64,000 nt of DNA, taken from positions 18,662,001 through 18,726,000 of the forward strand of contig NC_065551.1 in the NCBI RefSeq assembly GCF_022605725.1. Reading direction: 5' to 3'. A program made the position numbers and the translations under genes. Below are positions 1 to 11,328 of the stretch, piece by piece; within the stretch, counting starts at the first letter, position 1, and each line of letters starts with the position of its first letter. This DNA is from Anthonomus grandis grandis (lineage: Eukaryota; Arthropoda; Insecta; Coleoptera; Curculionidae). The notes beneath the pieces were generated by a model that had not been told where the DNA came from, ran no database searches, and saw only the letters and a list, made by a program, of their open reading frames with translations.

Positions 1-1848
1 GCGGTGACGCAGGCGCACTTCGAACGACATCTCTGGAGATACGTGGAAATTTTTTATTTTAAATTTCATTTTAAATATAAGTTGGATTTTGATTATTTAA
101 AACCGTTGTATTCATATTTTATGAAGACTGTCCAAATGCCTTTATTAAGCAACGAAAAGTTATTGAGATAGCTAAAATTAACAGAAATTTTGCCTATTTT
201 TAAATTAAGAAGAGTATTTTTAACGTTGTTTGGATGAAAAAATAGTTATAACCCAATTGATAATATAGTGAAACCTTACATAGGTGAGTGGTTGACAATG
301 CCTCTGTTTTTGTCCGCTTAGTGAAAGTATCCACTCAAAAAAGTGTGAATAAAGCTACTACAAAATTTGAACGTATTTGTACAAATATATATATTTATTT
401 GGAAAAGCTACGCTGTTTTTTTTCCATATTATTTTAGACCCTAATTCCTGTTAAATTGAGCTTTTGAAAGCCTTTGAACTCACACTATAAATATATCAAA
501 GTTTAAGGTGGATAAAATATCCATTATTACCACGTATTTTTGCTTACTATTCGCTTAAACGTCAACCGATTTCATGTTTATTGGCACGGTTGAATAAATA
601 ATATTATGCTGCTGACGAGGGTTAAATTTGGCATATGAAAGTAAGGTTAGCTGGAAATGTAGGGGAGTTGCTCTAACTCAGATATAAAAGAGTGTTTGCA
701 TTTTAAATTTCCTAATTTTTCATAGATTTTATTTATTTAAAAATTCTTAAATACTCTAGCTGTTGACGCATATTTTGATTTTTCGCTTTTCAAATTGGAT
801 TGAAAGCGATTTTTTTAATTTTTTAGTGGTTAAAATGCAATGTAGTCATCTTTTACAAATGTTTTTAAGTTGGTTATTACTTTTATAGCCTTTTACTACA
901 TATAGTGAGTAATTGTGTTGGTGCTTTCAACTTCGTCAAGCTTGATATCCCTCCCAATTAGCAATTTGTCGATGCGACAATGTTGCAAATTGCAACGCAT
1001 TGCATGCATTGTTACGCTGTCTTAACCGTAGAGACAACCCCGTTTTACACCAATTTTAAAGAGATTTTTTTGGTTGTCTCAACGTGACGCAGAAAACTAC
1101 CCGTTAACATTCTAAACGCTTTTGCAACGTTTTTAGAGTTACTGATTTTTGGACGGATTGTTTGGACGCCATAACGACAGAAAAATTAATTATTTTTTTT
1201 ACAATAAACTAATAGATAACTCCAGTAGGCGGCTACTCCAAAAAACACAACCTTTTAAATCCATGTTTTGAACAGTCCTTATTAGAATTATACGGGTAAA
1301 ATACCCGTTTTTAAAGATTTACGAGCACTTAATTTATAAACGCAACATAGTTTGTGAAAAGATGTTATTTTAGCCCTAAATAACACGCGCGCCCTGAATT
1401 TATAGCGGATTTCGAAAAAAAATAATAAGTAATTTTTTTATAGGTTACATAAGAAACCCGCTGTCGTTGTCCATGGTTGGCCTAAAGCAAGAGGAAGAAC
1501 GGCTGGACCTAACCTAAAATTTTAATATTTCAATTATTGTTTGCAGTTTGTTGCGCGTATGCAGCACGTTTTTTTACAAACTTTAATGAAAAAAACTGCA
1601 TTCATAAGCTCTTCGAAAAATATAAACTCAGAATGTAATGTTAATATTAAATTTTGAGTTCTTATTGCTGCTGCTGCTATATAAATCCTAAAAAATAAAA
1701 CTTTATAAAACTTACCATTGTTTTTAAACTGGTTAGTCTCTTGTGTAAAGAAAGGCTATCAAGTAGGATATAGGAACCATGAAGGAAAGCATTTACAAAA
1801 AGTAAACCCAGTATTTTAAACTTTAAATCTGTAAAATTTATTACAAAC
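1..1848. other. AT-rich sequence without recognised gene
   Basis: No open frame with recognisable similarity was seen on either strand. The stretch 960-1160 is less AT-rich and carries repeated GCAAC/GTTGC-like words, which could be part of an old transposon, but no ends or coding remnants could be assigned. A short CTG-type run lies near 1668-1678. Confidence 0.4.
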
Positions 1849-1938
1849 CTTTTCACTGCTATCTTCCGCCACTTCCATTGATTCTACATAATCCATATCA
1901 ACTTCAGGTAAGCTAGTTGTAGGCATTTTTGCTTCCAT
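1849..1938 (-). CDS. Possible exon of an unidentified minus-strand gene
   Basis: A 30-codon frame starts with ATG at 1938 and reads into a possible donor (AAAAG, then GTTTGT) at 1849/1848. The peptide is acidic in its second half (PEVDMDYVESMEVAEDSSEK). Upstream on the same strand is a possible acceptor (CTTACTACAG near 1955), so this could be a first coding exon or an internal exon starting a little earlier. No partner exon was found in the remaining 1.8 kb, and the product is not recognised. The donor is weak and the length is within chance range, so this is only a candidate. Confidence 0.25.
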
Positions 1939-2197
1939 TGAAAGTTTTTTTTTTGCGTCTGTAGTAAGTTGCAGAATATTTAAAGTCTTTATATCTCTTC
2001 ATTTTTTAAAGCAAAATGAAAATAATTAATCCCAATAATTACAAGCAAAAAATGAATTATAAATATAAAAATATAGATTAAGTAGGTTTTGTTCAATTAA
2101 ATATTTTTTCTTCCTCTTATTCTCCCTACCTTTGTTTTTCATCTTCTTCCTAAAACTCTTAACATGTCAAAAAGCTCCCTCTACAGCGAAAATTGCT

Positions 2198-4617
2198 TAA
2201 GTGTTGCCAACTCGCTGAATCGGCTGAATGCTTTCTCCGCTGTTTATGAGAAGAAATTCCGCCATAATCCGCTAAACCCTAAAAGACGGTGTTAAACCGT
2301 CGCAGCCGGCAGGGGGGAAGGGGGGGTTGGACAAAGAAGTTATGTTATAAAACGTATATTAAATTTTTTATTTGGTTAGTTATAAGAATAACACAAATAA
2401 ATGAGTAGAGTAACGAAACTTATAATTACCAAATTCCAAGGAAAATATAAACAGATAATCGGATTAATTCGCATTTTGTATTTAAAACTACAATCTACAA
2501 ATATTTAAATCATATAAGTCATTTTGGTTCAAAAAAAATATATCATTTTCTAGGTCATCCGTGTCACCGATGCCTATTGCTTGGGAATAGGATTCGTTGG
2601 TTTTGATCTTTTTAATAATATCATTTGGCAGCAAGAAGTCTTTACAGCAAATACCATTTTTTCGTAGTCCATTACGAATGGCGAAAATTGAATTAAGTAA
2701 TGGACGTTTCATGCGATTTCTAAGCTTATTTTTGGCTGAAATTGCTACCATAGTTTTTAATTGATTTTCAAAGAGGTATCCGAGGTAACATCTTTTATCG
2801 ATATAATCCTTCAGCTTATCGGTGAATACATTAAATTGTGAGTTTGGTGTAACAACTTTATTAACTAATGAGGTCAGTAAATTCATCAGATCATCTAATA
2901 ACTTAGTTGGATCGGCATTGTTTATCTCAAAAGCTTTATTAACTCTATTAAACTCAATTAATATTTGTTTTAAAAAACAAATATAAGCATAATTTAAGTC
3001 ATCTGAGTACATTTGATGTAACAAATCCGCTGTATAACATTTATCGTTACTTAATTTAGCTGTTTAAAAGTGAATTTTTAACTCTAACTACTGAGTATGT
3101 ATGCGACCAACAGCTGGCTCAATAGACAACCATTTAGTTGCACAAGCTCGCACTATCTTAAGAGGTTCAGCACCGTCATTAATTGTTTTATACAATTCAT
3201 TATATAATGATTGTCTCATGGAGGATTTTGAAAACCAGTCATAGGTTTTACGAATTAAAAATTCTAAATTTCGTGGCAGTTATTTGGTTGCATGATCAGC
3301 ATGCTGTAATGAAGGGCATATACAGCGAACTAAAATAATATTCGGATTATAGGCCAATAACTTTTCATAAACGCCATTGTTTACACCAGTATGCATTATC
3401 TGTTCCTAGGCCACATAAATTTTGAATTTTTAAATTATAATTTCTTAACATACCCAAAAGGCATTGCAAAATCCCGTCTGTATTACCAGAATCCAATTCT
3501 CTTAGTCCCAAGCCAGTTGAAATAATTCTATTGATTTTTGCGCTAAAATATATAATAGATATACCTAAATATGTGGTAAAAGAAATATCATTGGACTCAA
3601 CAATTAATATGCTATAAGGTAGATCTCCAACATCCTCTGTAAGTTCATTACTGAAATAAGGTGCAATTACATTTGTTATTACTTCACATTTGGTCCGTTG
3701 CATTTGCAATTGTTCAGCTTCAAAACCTAAAAAAGATTACAATAAATGAATACGTATTTTTATTATGTAACACTCAAAAAACCTTTAAATGAGGATTTAC
3801 AAGTGGGAATCAAGTATTCGATACTTAATATCGAAGAATGAAATGCAATATATATTGCTAGTTTTCCTCGGCCTTTTTTACTGAGTCTAGTTTACGTTCT
3901 GGCTTAAAAAGCAATTTGGTATTTCCCAAAACAATCGTTGCATTGTTCTTATGCCTTTAGCTATTTGCATGATTTTTCAAATCAGAATATTTATTTCCAA
4001 TTGTGATCATACAAAATTTACACTTTGCCAATTTACCGTTGGTTGACTCAACGAAAGTTAACCATGGCGATAAAATGGGATCTTTTATCCAAACTTCTCT
4101 AAGCTTTTGACTATACATATTTGCCATTTCAAAATATAGGATCTAACTAAAATATATTATCAACTAATAAAATGTATAATAGTTCCAAACATTGTTACTA
4201 AAACTTACAGTTATTTTAACTCAGTAGAAGTTAAATTAACTATTTATTAACCATGTGAAAACGCAATTCTTACAACACAATTTAATCAATAGTGCAATTT
4301 CAATAAACAGACTAGGGGAATCACCGAACACGGCTTGTTGTTCAAATATTCAGAGGGCGCTCAACACCAGCGCATTGACCGAAACGAATTGCTAGGGCGA
4401 ATGTATTTTTTCCCGCTGCCTAGTCTAGCCTACACTTCAGCATGGGCGTCCGAAGAGTAAGGTGGGAAAGATAAAATTTATTAAACCGCCAAAATCCGCT
4501 TAATTACAAAATTATTCCGCTAAAAATTCCGCTGTCCGCTAAAATGATTTTTTTTTCCGCTAGGGTAAAAATAATTCCACTAAATCTAGCGGCAAATCCG
4601 CCAAATTGGCAACACTC
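2198..4617 (-). mobile_element. Degenerate hAT-like DNA transposon
   Basis: The two ends are inverted: the left reads GTGTTGCCAACTCGC from about 2200 and the right ends in GGCAACACT at about 4616. GTGTTGCCAA-type ends are known from hAT elements. Several CCGCT / AGCGG words recur just inside both ends (2225-2275 and 4485-4605). The interior encodes broken pieces of a hAT-like transposase on the minus strand. The flanks share CTTAA but do not give a clean 8-bp target duplication, so the exact borders are uncertain. Confidence 0.6.
2488..3709 (-). pseudogene. hAT-like (ZBED/KIAA1586-type) transposase remnant
   Basis: Two frames, 3709-3365 (114 codons) and 3024-2488 (178 codons), are separated by a stretch full of stops that still reads as related protein. 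The first has the look of the hAT catalytic start in this group: a CEVITNVIAPYF segment, a short strand ending in VESND where an acidic residue is expected, and GLGTDNA, matching the usual ADN/TDN motif. Between the frames, words such as ACATKWLSIEPAV resemble the conserved C-A..RWLS..P block. The second frame corresponds to the helical insertion domain. Stops and frameshifts between blocks mean it cannot encode a working transposase. The group assignment is by motif order only. Confidence 0.55.
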
Positions 4618-4914
4618 CTTAACACAGACGATCAGGCAATGTAATACCCATTCGCTAACGATGAGATAACGTTGTTCTTATTGGGTTTTTGATTCGAAAA
4701 ATTGTACACGTCTGCACGTCGTTGTTTTAAGTGTAAATTACTACTGCTACCAATCTATAGTAAAAAATACGTTGTAAAAATAGCACAGTTTTACAACAGT
4801 TGCGATACAGGTGCAGTACGTCGAAGTTTGGTCGAAAATAAACGTCGTTGCAAAACCAACTAAATTTTGCACTGAAAACAACGTTACAACTAGTGAAAAT
4901 TAAAGTAATCTCAA
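4618..4914. other. Spacer between two transposons
   Basis: No gene seen. The segment carries several AACGTTG / CGTCGTT words similar in style to 960-1160, possibly relics of one element split by the hAT-like insertion. This is a weak impression only. Confidence 0.3.
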
Positions 4915-5990
4915 CTTAGGTGACTGCAAATTGTTACTTGGGCTGTCTTCTTTCTCTTTTTTTGCAAGATTATGGCTAATCATATTAACAGTACCGTCGT
5001 AAATGTTTGAACTTAATTCTTTTAGATAAAGGAAGTTTTCTGGATTCCATTTAAATAATGTAGAATCACTGTTGCTTTTGTAAACACCAGTCTTTTTAAA
5101 ACAATTTTTTATGATTGCTGATGAAACTTTATCGCTGGTAGTTTTAATGTAATAAAGTGGTTCTAAAACAATTATGAAGTTGTAATATTATTCATCGATA
5201 ATAAAATTTAGAATTCTATATGATACCCTGGTCTAAAGGTTGACTTCTTGAGATGGTATTGGAAGGTAAAAAAAAACGTTTATGTTTTGTAGCTTTTCCT
5301 AGCGAGGGTAATATTGAATAATTTTTTTATAAAATAGGAACAACCACTCATTTAAAATGTCTTGTGTCATCCATGCTTTTTTTTAAACTTGCAGATTGCC
5401 GTAAGTCTTTTGATATTACATTTTTAAATGCCCTAGATTGAGCCGCTGTTGCAATCACTAATAAATATTTTTTTCCTGCAATATTAGCAAAAAATAAAAT
5501 TGTAAGCCTTGGAAAGTTTTCCACTGCTGCATTTTCTAGAATTAAAGCCGAGAGTTTTATCCGGTAAAACTCAGAAGAAAGGGCTAATTTCATCAGCGTT
5601 ATACATATCTTTTAGCTAATACCAAAGTCTATATATTGCAGTTGAAATATATAGATTTCGCTGATACCAACCGGAAGCAAAGGCAATTTAATTCTAAACT
5701 GATTTACGTCGTCATGACTAGCAACTGCTGATTCTTATAAGATACAGTTGAAACTTATTACATGTTTCTTACGGCATTTTTTTCAGTTAACCATTGGATA
5801 CGCGAAAATTAATAACATAAAGTTTTTCTGCTATTTCTTGAACTTGAGCCTTCACTAAAGTGCCTGATATCAGAATATTTTGGCTCGATAACGGGAAAAC
5901 GAATTGAAACACACTTTGTCAATTTGAAGTTCATCAGATCCAAAACGATAATTCCACCAAAAAAAGCTATTCCCTATACGGCTCGTAATA
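4915..5990 (-). pseudogene. Tigger/pogo-like (DDE_1) transposase remnant
   Basis: Minus-strand protein fragments in changing frames follow the order of a Tigger transposase. A helix-turn-helix-like piece (LVKAQVQEIAEKLYV) lies near 5840. MYNADE, the usual place of the first catalytic aspartate, lies near 5605. A strand region in the 81-codon frame 5593-5348 contains ENFPRLTILFFANIAGKKYLLV. After a break, SQPLDQGII near 5240 is the usual last catalytic block, followed by a C-terminal piece with AIIKNCFKKTGVY (about 5115-5080). Frameshifts and stops separate the blocks. No terminal repeats were found. Positions 5323-5394 also occur, identical, at the junctions of the tandem repeats at 9.7 and 11.3 kb. 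Confidence 0.6.
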
Positions 5991-6968
5991 CAGTGTCACC
6001 AATATGTTAATAGTTACATAAATTATGTATTTTACTATATACAGTTTCGTTTTTAGAAATTCGCGTCCAGGAGGTCTTAATTTTCTTTTTCAACCAAAAG
6101 ATGTTCCGCATTTTTGAGTTTCCAATTTTGGAAGTTTGTTTTACATGAAAAAAAAAAGGTTAGTTGAAAAAAAGGAAAGTTGCCCTGATAAAGAAACTGT
6201 TCACTTAATAGATATGAGGTTTCACTGGAAGCAAGGAGAGGTTTCACAGTATTATTAAAGGTAACAGTTTATAAAACGGTTTACTGCTATTTTACTACTA
6301 TAAGAAAATGTCTCTATATAGACCTTTTCTAGTGTCTTTATAGAACACAAAACTGTCATCGCTACTTTAAATAAAAGCGTTTTTCTTCTAGTTATTTTTA
6401 CCCTAGAAGCTAACGGGACCCGGGAGTGAATAGCGGTGCTGGATGGGGTAAATTAAGTATAAAGTAGAGTGAAAAAGGATCTTTACGACATATCTAAATG
6501 CAAAAAGCAGCCGCAGGATGTTTTTAAACAAAATAAAGGTCAAAAAACCCTAAAAAAACAAAATCTTCTGCACATTTTTTCAAAACATACAATGCAAACT
6601 CCACAACAAATGAAACTTGTTTTTTGCTTATTCACTGATATAGGGCGATGTTGCCTTATTGGCCTACAACTAAGCAGAATACAAAAAAATATTTTTATAT
6701 GGGAAAAAGGGTTGAGACTATTCAAGTTATATTTGCTTAAATTTTGCATAACTATTTTATTAAAATATACTTACAAGGGCGTTTAGTTAAATCCCAATGG
6801 ACTTTTGCCATAATCGGATTATTGGACGCATTGAGCAATATCATATAATATTTTTCAAATTTTCGTTTGTCTTTAATACATATTTTTTTAAAATGAATGC
6901 GGTCTTATCGACTTTTAGTATCTCCAATTTACTTCTTTAAATTATGCTAAAATAAGGGTTATATATTA
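5991..6968. other. AT-rich spacer, no recognised gene
   Basis: A 105-codon plus-strand frame at 6469-6786 is present but shows no family resemblance, and its composition (Lys, Leu, Phe) is that of AT-rich noncoding DNA. Nothing else was identified. Confidence 0.4.
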
Positions 6969-7539
6969 CTATATTTTTATACGAATACAATCTCAAAATA
7001 TTAGAAAATATGAAGGCTATACGAACCTCTGTATAAGAGAAGAATTTTTCAAATAGCAACGTATCATCGATTTTTCTCTAAGAGACCAAACAAAAACAAA
7101 ACAAAGGAAAGAACACAAGGTCACGGTCTCATCAAAGAGAGATGACCGTGACTTTGTGTTCTTACCTTTGTTTTAGAATTTTTCAGCGCTGTGTATTAGC
7201 TTGTGTACAAATAATGAAACCCGTTCACTATTATAACGTGAAAATACTGCTTTCATTTTGGCAGATAGATATAGATGTCTTCCGTGTTTTCGCTTCTTCT
7301 TATACAGTGTGGCCCAAATTGGGTGTACATGTATGGGTATCTTGGAAACTATGGAAGAGATAGAAAATTCGTTAAATGGGGAAAGTTGTAGGGCATTTAG
7401 TTACCAATTAAGTGCCGCTTTCAGAACGATTTTATCTCTTTACGGTTTTGAAATAATTGGAAAAAATTAAAAGGTTGCATTTTTGAAAAAGGGCTGTATT
7501 TTTTTTATTTCAACGTATTTTTAAAATCTGTAAAAACAT
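6969..7539 (+). repeat. Left arm of a long inverted repeat
   Basis: This segment matches the reverse complement of 13413-13844 almost throughout, apart from a 134-bp insertion present only in this arm. A mariner-type terminus (TA then CAGTGTGGCCC, starting at 7305) lies inside the arm, so similarity continues about 330 bp outside the apparent transposon end. The inner part (7305-7539) behaves as a terminal repeat of about 235 bp. The outer part is duplicated flank or an older, longer end. Confidence 0.75.
7042..7185. mobile_element. 134-bp palindromic insertion with 10-11-bp target duplication
   Basis: GAATTTTTCA occurs at 7042-7051 and again at 7176-7185. In the opposite arm (reverse complement near 13765-13775) it occurs once, with no intervening sequence. 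The extra 134 bp consist largely of an imperfect palindrome (arms about 7098-7133 and 7141-7176, containing GAACACAAGGTCACGG). This is a non-autonomous palindromic element or a fold-back insertion. The family is unknown. Confidence 0.7.
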
Positions 7540-7945
7540 TATTGGGACAACTTTTAAGAACAATGCATACCTGAATTCAGTTTTTGTTTTCGACGTTTTG
7601 GTTCTGAGATTCCATCCTCAACTTCTTTTTTTCTTATGGCGGCCATTTTGTGTTTTTGCTAAATTAAAAAGATCTTTTTTCCTTTAAACACTTTATGAAA
7701 ATATTCATTCTTATGTCAAAAAGTTATGTCGTATAAACAATTATTTTTGTTTAATGATTTAGCGTGATTTACTAACAATTCTGCAAAATATTATTTAATT
7801 CATTTAACTTTTTATCTTTTTTAGTAGTTCTTATCTTGTTTATTTCATGTTCTTTTTCTTGTTAGTCTTAAATAGTTTTTTCGTATCTAGTTCTTTTCGT
7901 TTGTTTTAGTGAGTTTTGTTTAAAATTGCAATTTCCAAAAATCAC

Positions 7946-8870
7946 CATGCGACATACCAGTAAAGAAAAATTTGACATATTGGAATGTTATATTACATGC
8001 AATAGGAATGCAAATCTTGCAGTCGCCTGATATTTGCAACTGTATCCTGAGAGACAACTGCTAGGTCCAAGACTATTCGTTATGCTTGTCATGAACTTTA
8101 GAATGTTGGACCATAGATGTTTTGAAATACCAACGCCAGAAAGTTATCAAAGGAACAATGAAGCTTGCGATGAAAACATTTTAGACCATTTTAATGCGAA
8201 CCAGAAAACATTGACTCGAAAAGCTGCAACTGATATGAATATACCAAGGACTATGAGATTCAAAGAGTCCTTAAAAAATATATCGTCCATAATGGCCTAT
8301 AATTGTTCAAGGTTTAAGGGATACATACTACTATATACTAAAATGCTATCATTGTTTTTAGATAACTACCTTATTGGACCCTTTATTTATCACCAAATAT
8401 ACTGACAGGTCCTTAGAACATTGAAAGGCCTTTCAATGTTCTAAGGACAGGTCAAAGATATTTAAATCTTTTGGAAGAGTAGATGTTACCTGCCAAGAGA
8501 GCTATAATACCTGAAGAAAAAATACGGAATGAAGTGTGGTTTCAACAAGACGGGTGTCCCGCACATAATACTCGGGACGCTCAAAACTTATTAACGCAAG
8601 CATTTAACAATAAACTTATCGCAAACCGCGGTGCTGTAATTTGGCCAGCTAGTTAGTGTTAGAAATGACGTTTACAAGTTTGAACCTCCTGCCACTCTCG
8701 AACAACTAAAGGACAGGGTTCAGACTGTCTTCAAGCTCAAAACTCATACTCAAAAATGCTTTATTGTCAAAAACTTACAAAAAGCGGGCGACATGAGTCA
8801 CGAGGCTTGGCCCCACATAGATATCTAATGACCCTTTTCTGGAGTACAAACATTGAACTAAAAAGTGAAT
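7946..8870 (+). pseudogene. DUF4817-DDE_3 transposase remnant, copy 1 with its N-terminal part
   Basis: The plus strand reads ILECYITCNRNANLAVA, a stop, then YLQLYPERQ, matching the helix-turn-helix head seen in DUF4817-type transposases. Next come RNNEACDENILDHFNANQ and a frame ending at 8405. The middle, including the first catalytic aspartate, is replaced by a 40-bp perfect palindrome (8409-8448). The catalytic part resumes as NEVWFQQDGCPAHN (second aspartate present) and breaks at VIWPAS, where the expected PRSPDL..LDFFLWG block is missing. The tail resumes in another frame with ATLEQLKDRVQTVFK. Only this copy has the N-terminal part. Copies 2 and 3 begin at the 9761 and 11329 junctions. 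Confidence 0.7.
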
Positions 8871-9760
8871 TTGAACATGAACCCCAAAAGCAAATTCCAT
8901 ATTAAAGGTGCGACTCGATAATCGCGAAGTATGCAGATCTGGCGATGGAGAAATTAAGACTGGTGGCAATAACCCTTAGGGCGTAGCAGCCTGATGAGAC
9001 TTTTCTACATACATTCACAATATGGTCTTCAAATTTATCATCAGTATCATCGGCAAACAATGTAAATTTGCCAGTTACCTGCAGTTGTGGCAGATCGTTC
9101 ACATAAATGAGAAAAAGTAAAGGACCAAGTACTGATCCTTGCGGAACACCCACATTTATATTAAGTTCCTTAGAGATTCCACCATTAAATTTGACAGCCT
9201 GGACACGATTTGATAAGTAGGAACGAAATCACTCAAAGGCAGTTCCTCTGAAACCATAGAGCTCCAGTTTCATCAGCAGCACTCTGTGACTCACGCAGTC
9301 AAATGCCTTGGACAAGTCAAAGAATACCGCCGCTGCAACTTCACCAACATTCAGTCGGTTGTACATGTGCTCTAGAAAGCCAAAGAGCATCATTTGTGCT
9401 CACAGACTCACGAAAGCCAAACTGCTGAAGACGCAATAGGCCAACCCTATTTAAAAATGAAACCATTTTTACCTTAAAGAGCCGTTCCGCTATCTTGGCT
9501 AAAGTAGGCAATAACGCTATTGGTCTAAAGTAAGAAGGACAGTCGCGATCGCCACCCTTGGAAAGAGGAACAATCATTGCTCTTTTTAAGCACTCTGGGA
9601 AAACTCCAGGCATAAATGAAAAGTTAATTGACTCGGCCAAGACTTGCAAAGCAACAAGAGGTAAAGCAGAAAATATTTTAAGAGAAGTTTTTTATAAAAT
9701 AGGAACAACCACTCATTTAAAATGTCTTGTGTCATCCATGCTTTTTTTTAAACTTGCAGG
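8193..9760. repeat. Tandem repeat copy 1 (1568 bp)
   Basis: This is the first of three head-to-tail copies. It contains transposase remnant (plus), palindrome, reverse transcriptase remnant (minus, about 8902-9687) and a 72-bp filler (9688-9759). It appears identical to copy 2 over its whole length by eye. The reverse transcriptase keeps the FADD catalytic box (minus strand, 9057-9046) but lacks about 218 bp on its C-terminal side. Confidence 0.9.
8409..8448. repeat. 40-bp perfect palindrome with zero spacer
   Basis: Left arm GTCCTTAGAACATTGAAAGG is followed directly by its exact reverse complement. It is repeated at 9977-10016 and 11545-11584 in the other tandem copies. It sits where the central part of the transposase should be. 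Confidence 0.95.
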
Positions 9761-11328
9761 AATGCGAACCAGAAAACATTGACTCGAAAAGCTGCAACTG
9801 ATATGAATATACCAAGGACTATGAGATTCAAAGAGTCCTTAAAAAATATATCGTCCATAATGGCCTATAATTGTTCAAGGTTTAAGGGATACATACTACT
9901 ATATACTAAAATGCTATCATTGTTTTTAGATAACTACCTTATTGGACCCTTTATTTATCACCAAATATACTGACAGGTCCTTAGAACATTGAAAGGCCTT
10001 TCAATGTTCTAAGGACAGGTCAAAGATATTTAAATCTTTTGGAAGAGTAGATGTTACCTGCCAAGAGAGCTATAATACCTGAAGAAAAAATACGGAATGA
10101 AGTGTGGTTTCAACAAGACGGGTGTCCCGCACATAATACTCGGGACGCTCAAAACTTATTAACGCAAGCATTTAACAATAAACTTATCGCAAACCGCGGT
10201 GCTGTAATTTGGCCAGCTAGTTAGTGTTAGAAATGACGTTTACAAGTTTGAACCTCCTGCCACTCTCGAACAACTAAAGGACAGGGTTCAGACTGTCTTC
10301 AAGCTCAAAACTCATACTCAAAAATGCTTTATTGTCAAAAACTTACAAAAAGCGGGCGACATGAGTCACGAGGCTTGGCCCCACATAGATATCTAATGAC
10401 CCTTTTCTGGAGTACAAACATTGAACTAAAAAGTGAATTTGAACATGAACCCCAAAAGCAAATTCCATATTAAAGGTGCGACTCGATAATCGCGAAGTAT
10501 GCAGATCTGGCGATGGAGAAATTAAGACTGGTGGCAATAACCCTTAGGGCGTAGCAGCCTGATGAGACTTTTCTACATACATTCACAATATGGTCTTCAA
10601 ATTTATCATCAGTATCATCGGCAAACAATGTAAATTTGCCAGTTACCTGCAGTTGTGGCAGATCGTTCACATAAATGAGAAAAAGTAAAGGACCAAGTAC
10701 TGATCCTTGCGGAACACCCACATTTATATTAAGTTCCTTAGAGATTCCACCATTAAATTTGACAGCCTGGACACGATTTGATAAGTAGGAACGAAATCAC
10801 TCAAAGGCAGTTCCTCTGAAACCATAGAGCTCCAGTTTCATCAGCAGCACTCTGTGACTCACGCAGTCAAATGCCTTGGACAAGTCAAAGAATACCGCCG
10901 CTGCAACTTCACCAACATTCAGTCGGTTGTACATGTGCTCTAGAAAGCCAAAGAGCATCATTTGTGCTCACAGACTCACGAAAGCCAAACTGCTGAAGAC
11001 GCAATAGGCCAACCCTATTTAAAAATGAAACCATTTTTACCTTAAAGAGCCGTTCCGCTATCTTGGCTAAAGTAGGCAATAACGCTATTGGTCTAAAGTA
11101 AGAAGGACAGTCGCGATCGCCACCCTTGGAAAGAGGAACAATCATTGCTCTTTTTAAGCACTCTGGGAAAACTCCAGGCATAAATGAAAAGTTAATTGAC
11201 TCGGCCAAGACTTGCAAAGCAACAAGAGGTAAAGCAGAAAATATTTTAAGAGAAGTTTTTTATAAAATAGGAACAACCACTCATTTAAAATGTCTTGTGT
11301 CATCCATGCTTTTTTTTAAACTTGCAGG
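9761..11328. repeat. Tandem repeat copy 2 (1568 bp)
   Basis: This copy is offset exactly 1568 bp from copy 1, with the same 218-bp deletion and the same 72-bp filler at its right end (11256-11327). Its left border starts abruptly at AATGCGAACCAG, inside what is continuous transposase sequence in copy 1. Confidence 0.9.

Noticed and set aside
6469..6786. 105-codon plus-strand frame
   Set aside because: Composition typical of AT-rich noncoding DNA, no motif, and an equally long antisense frame overlaps it.
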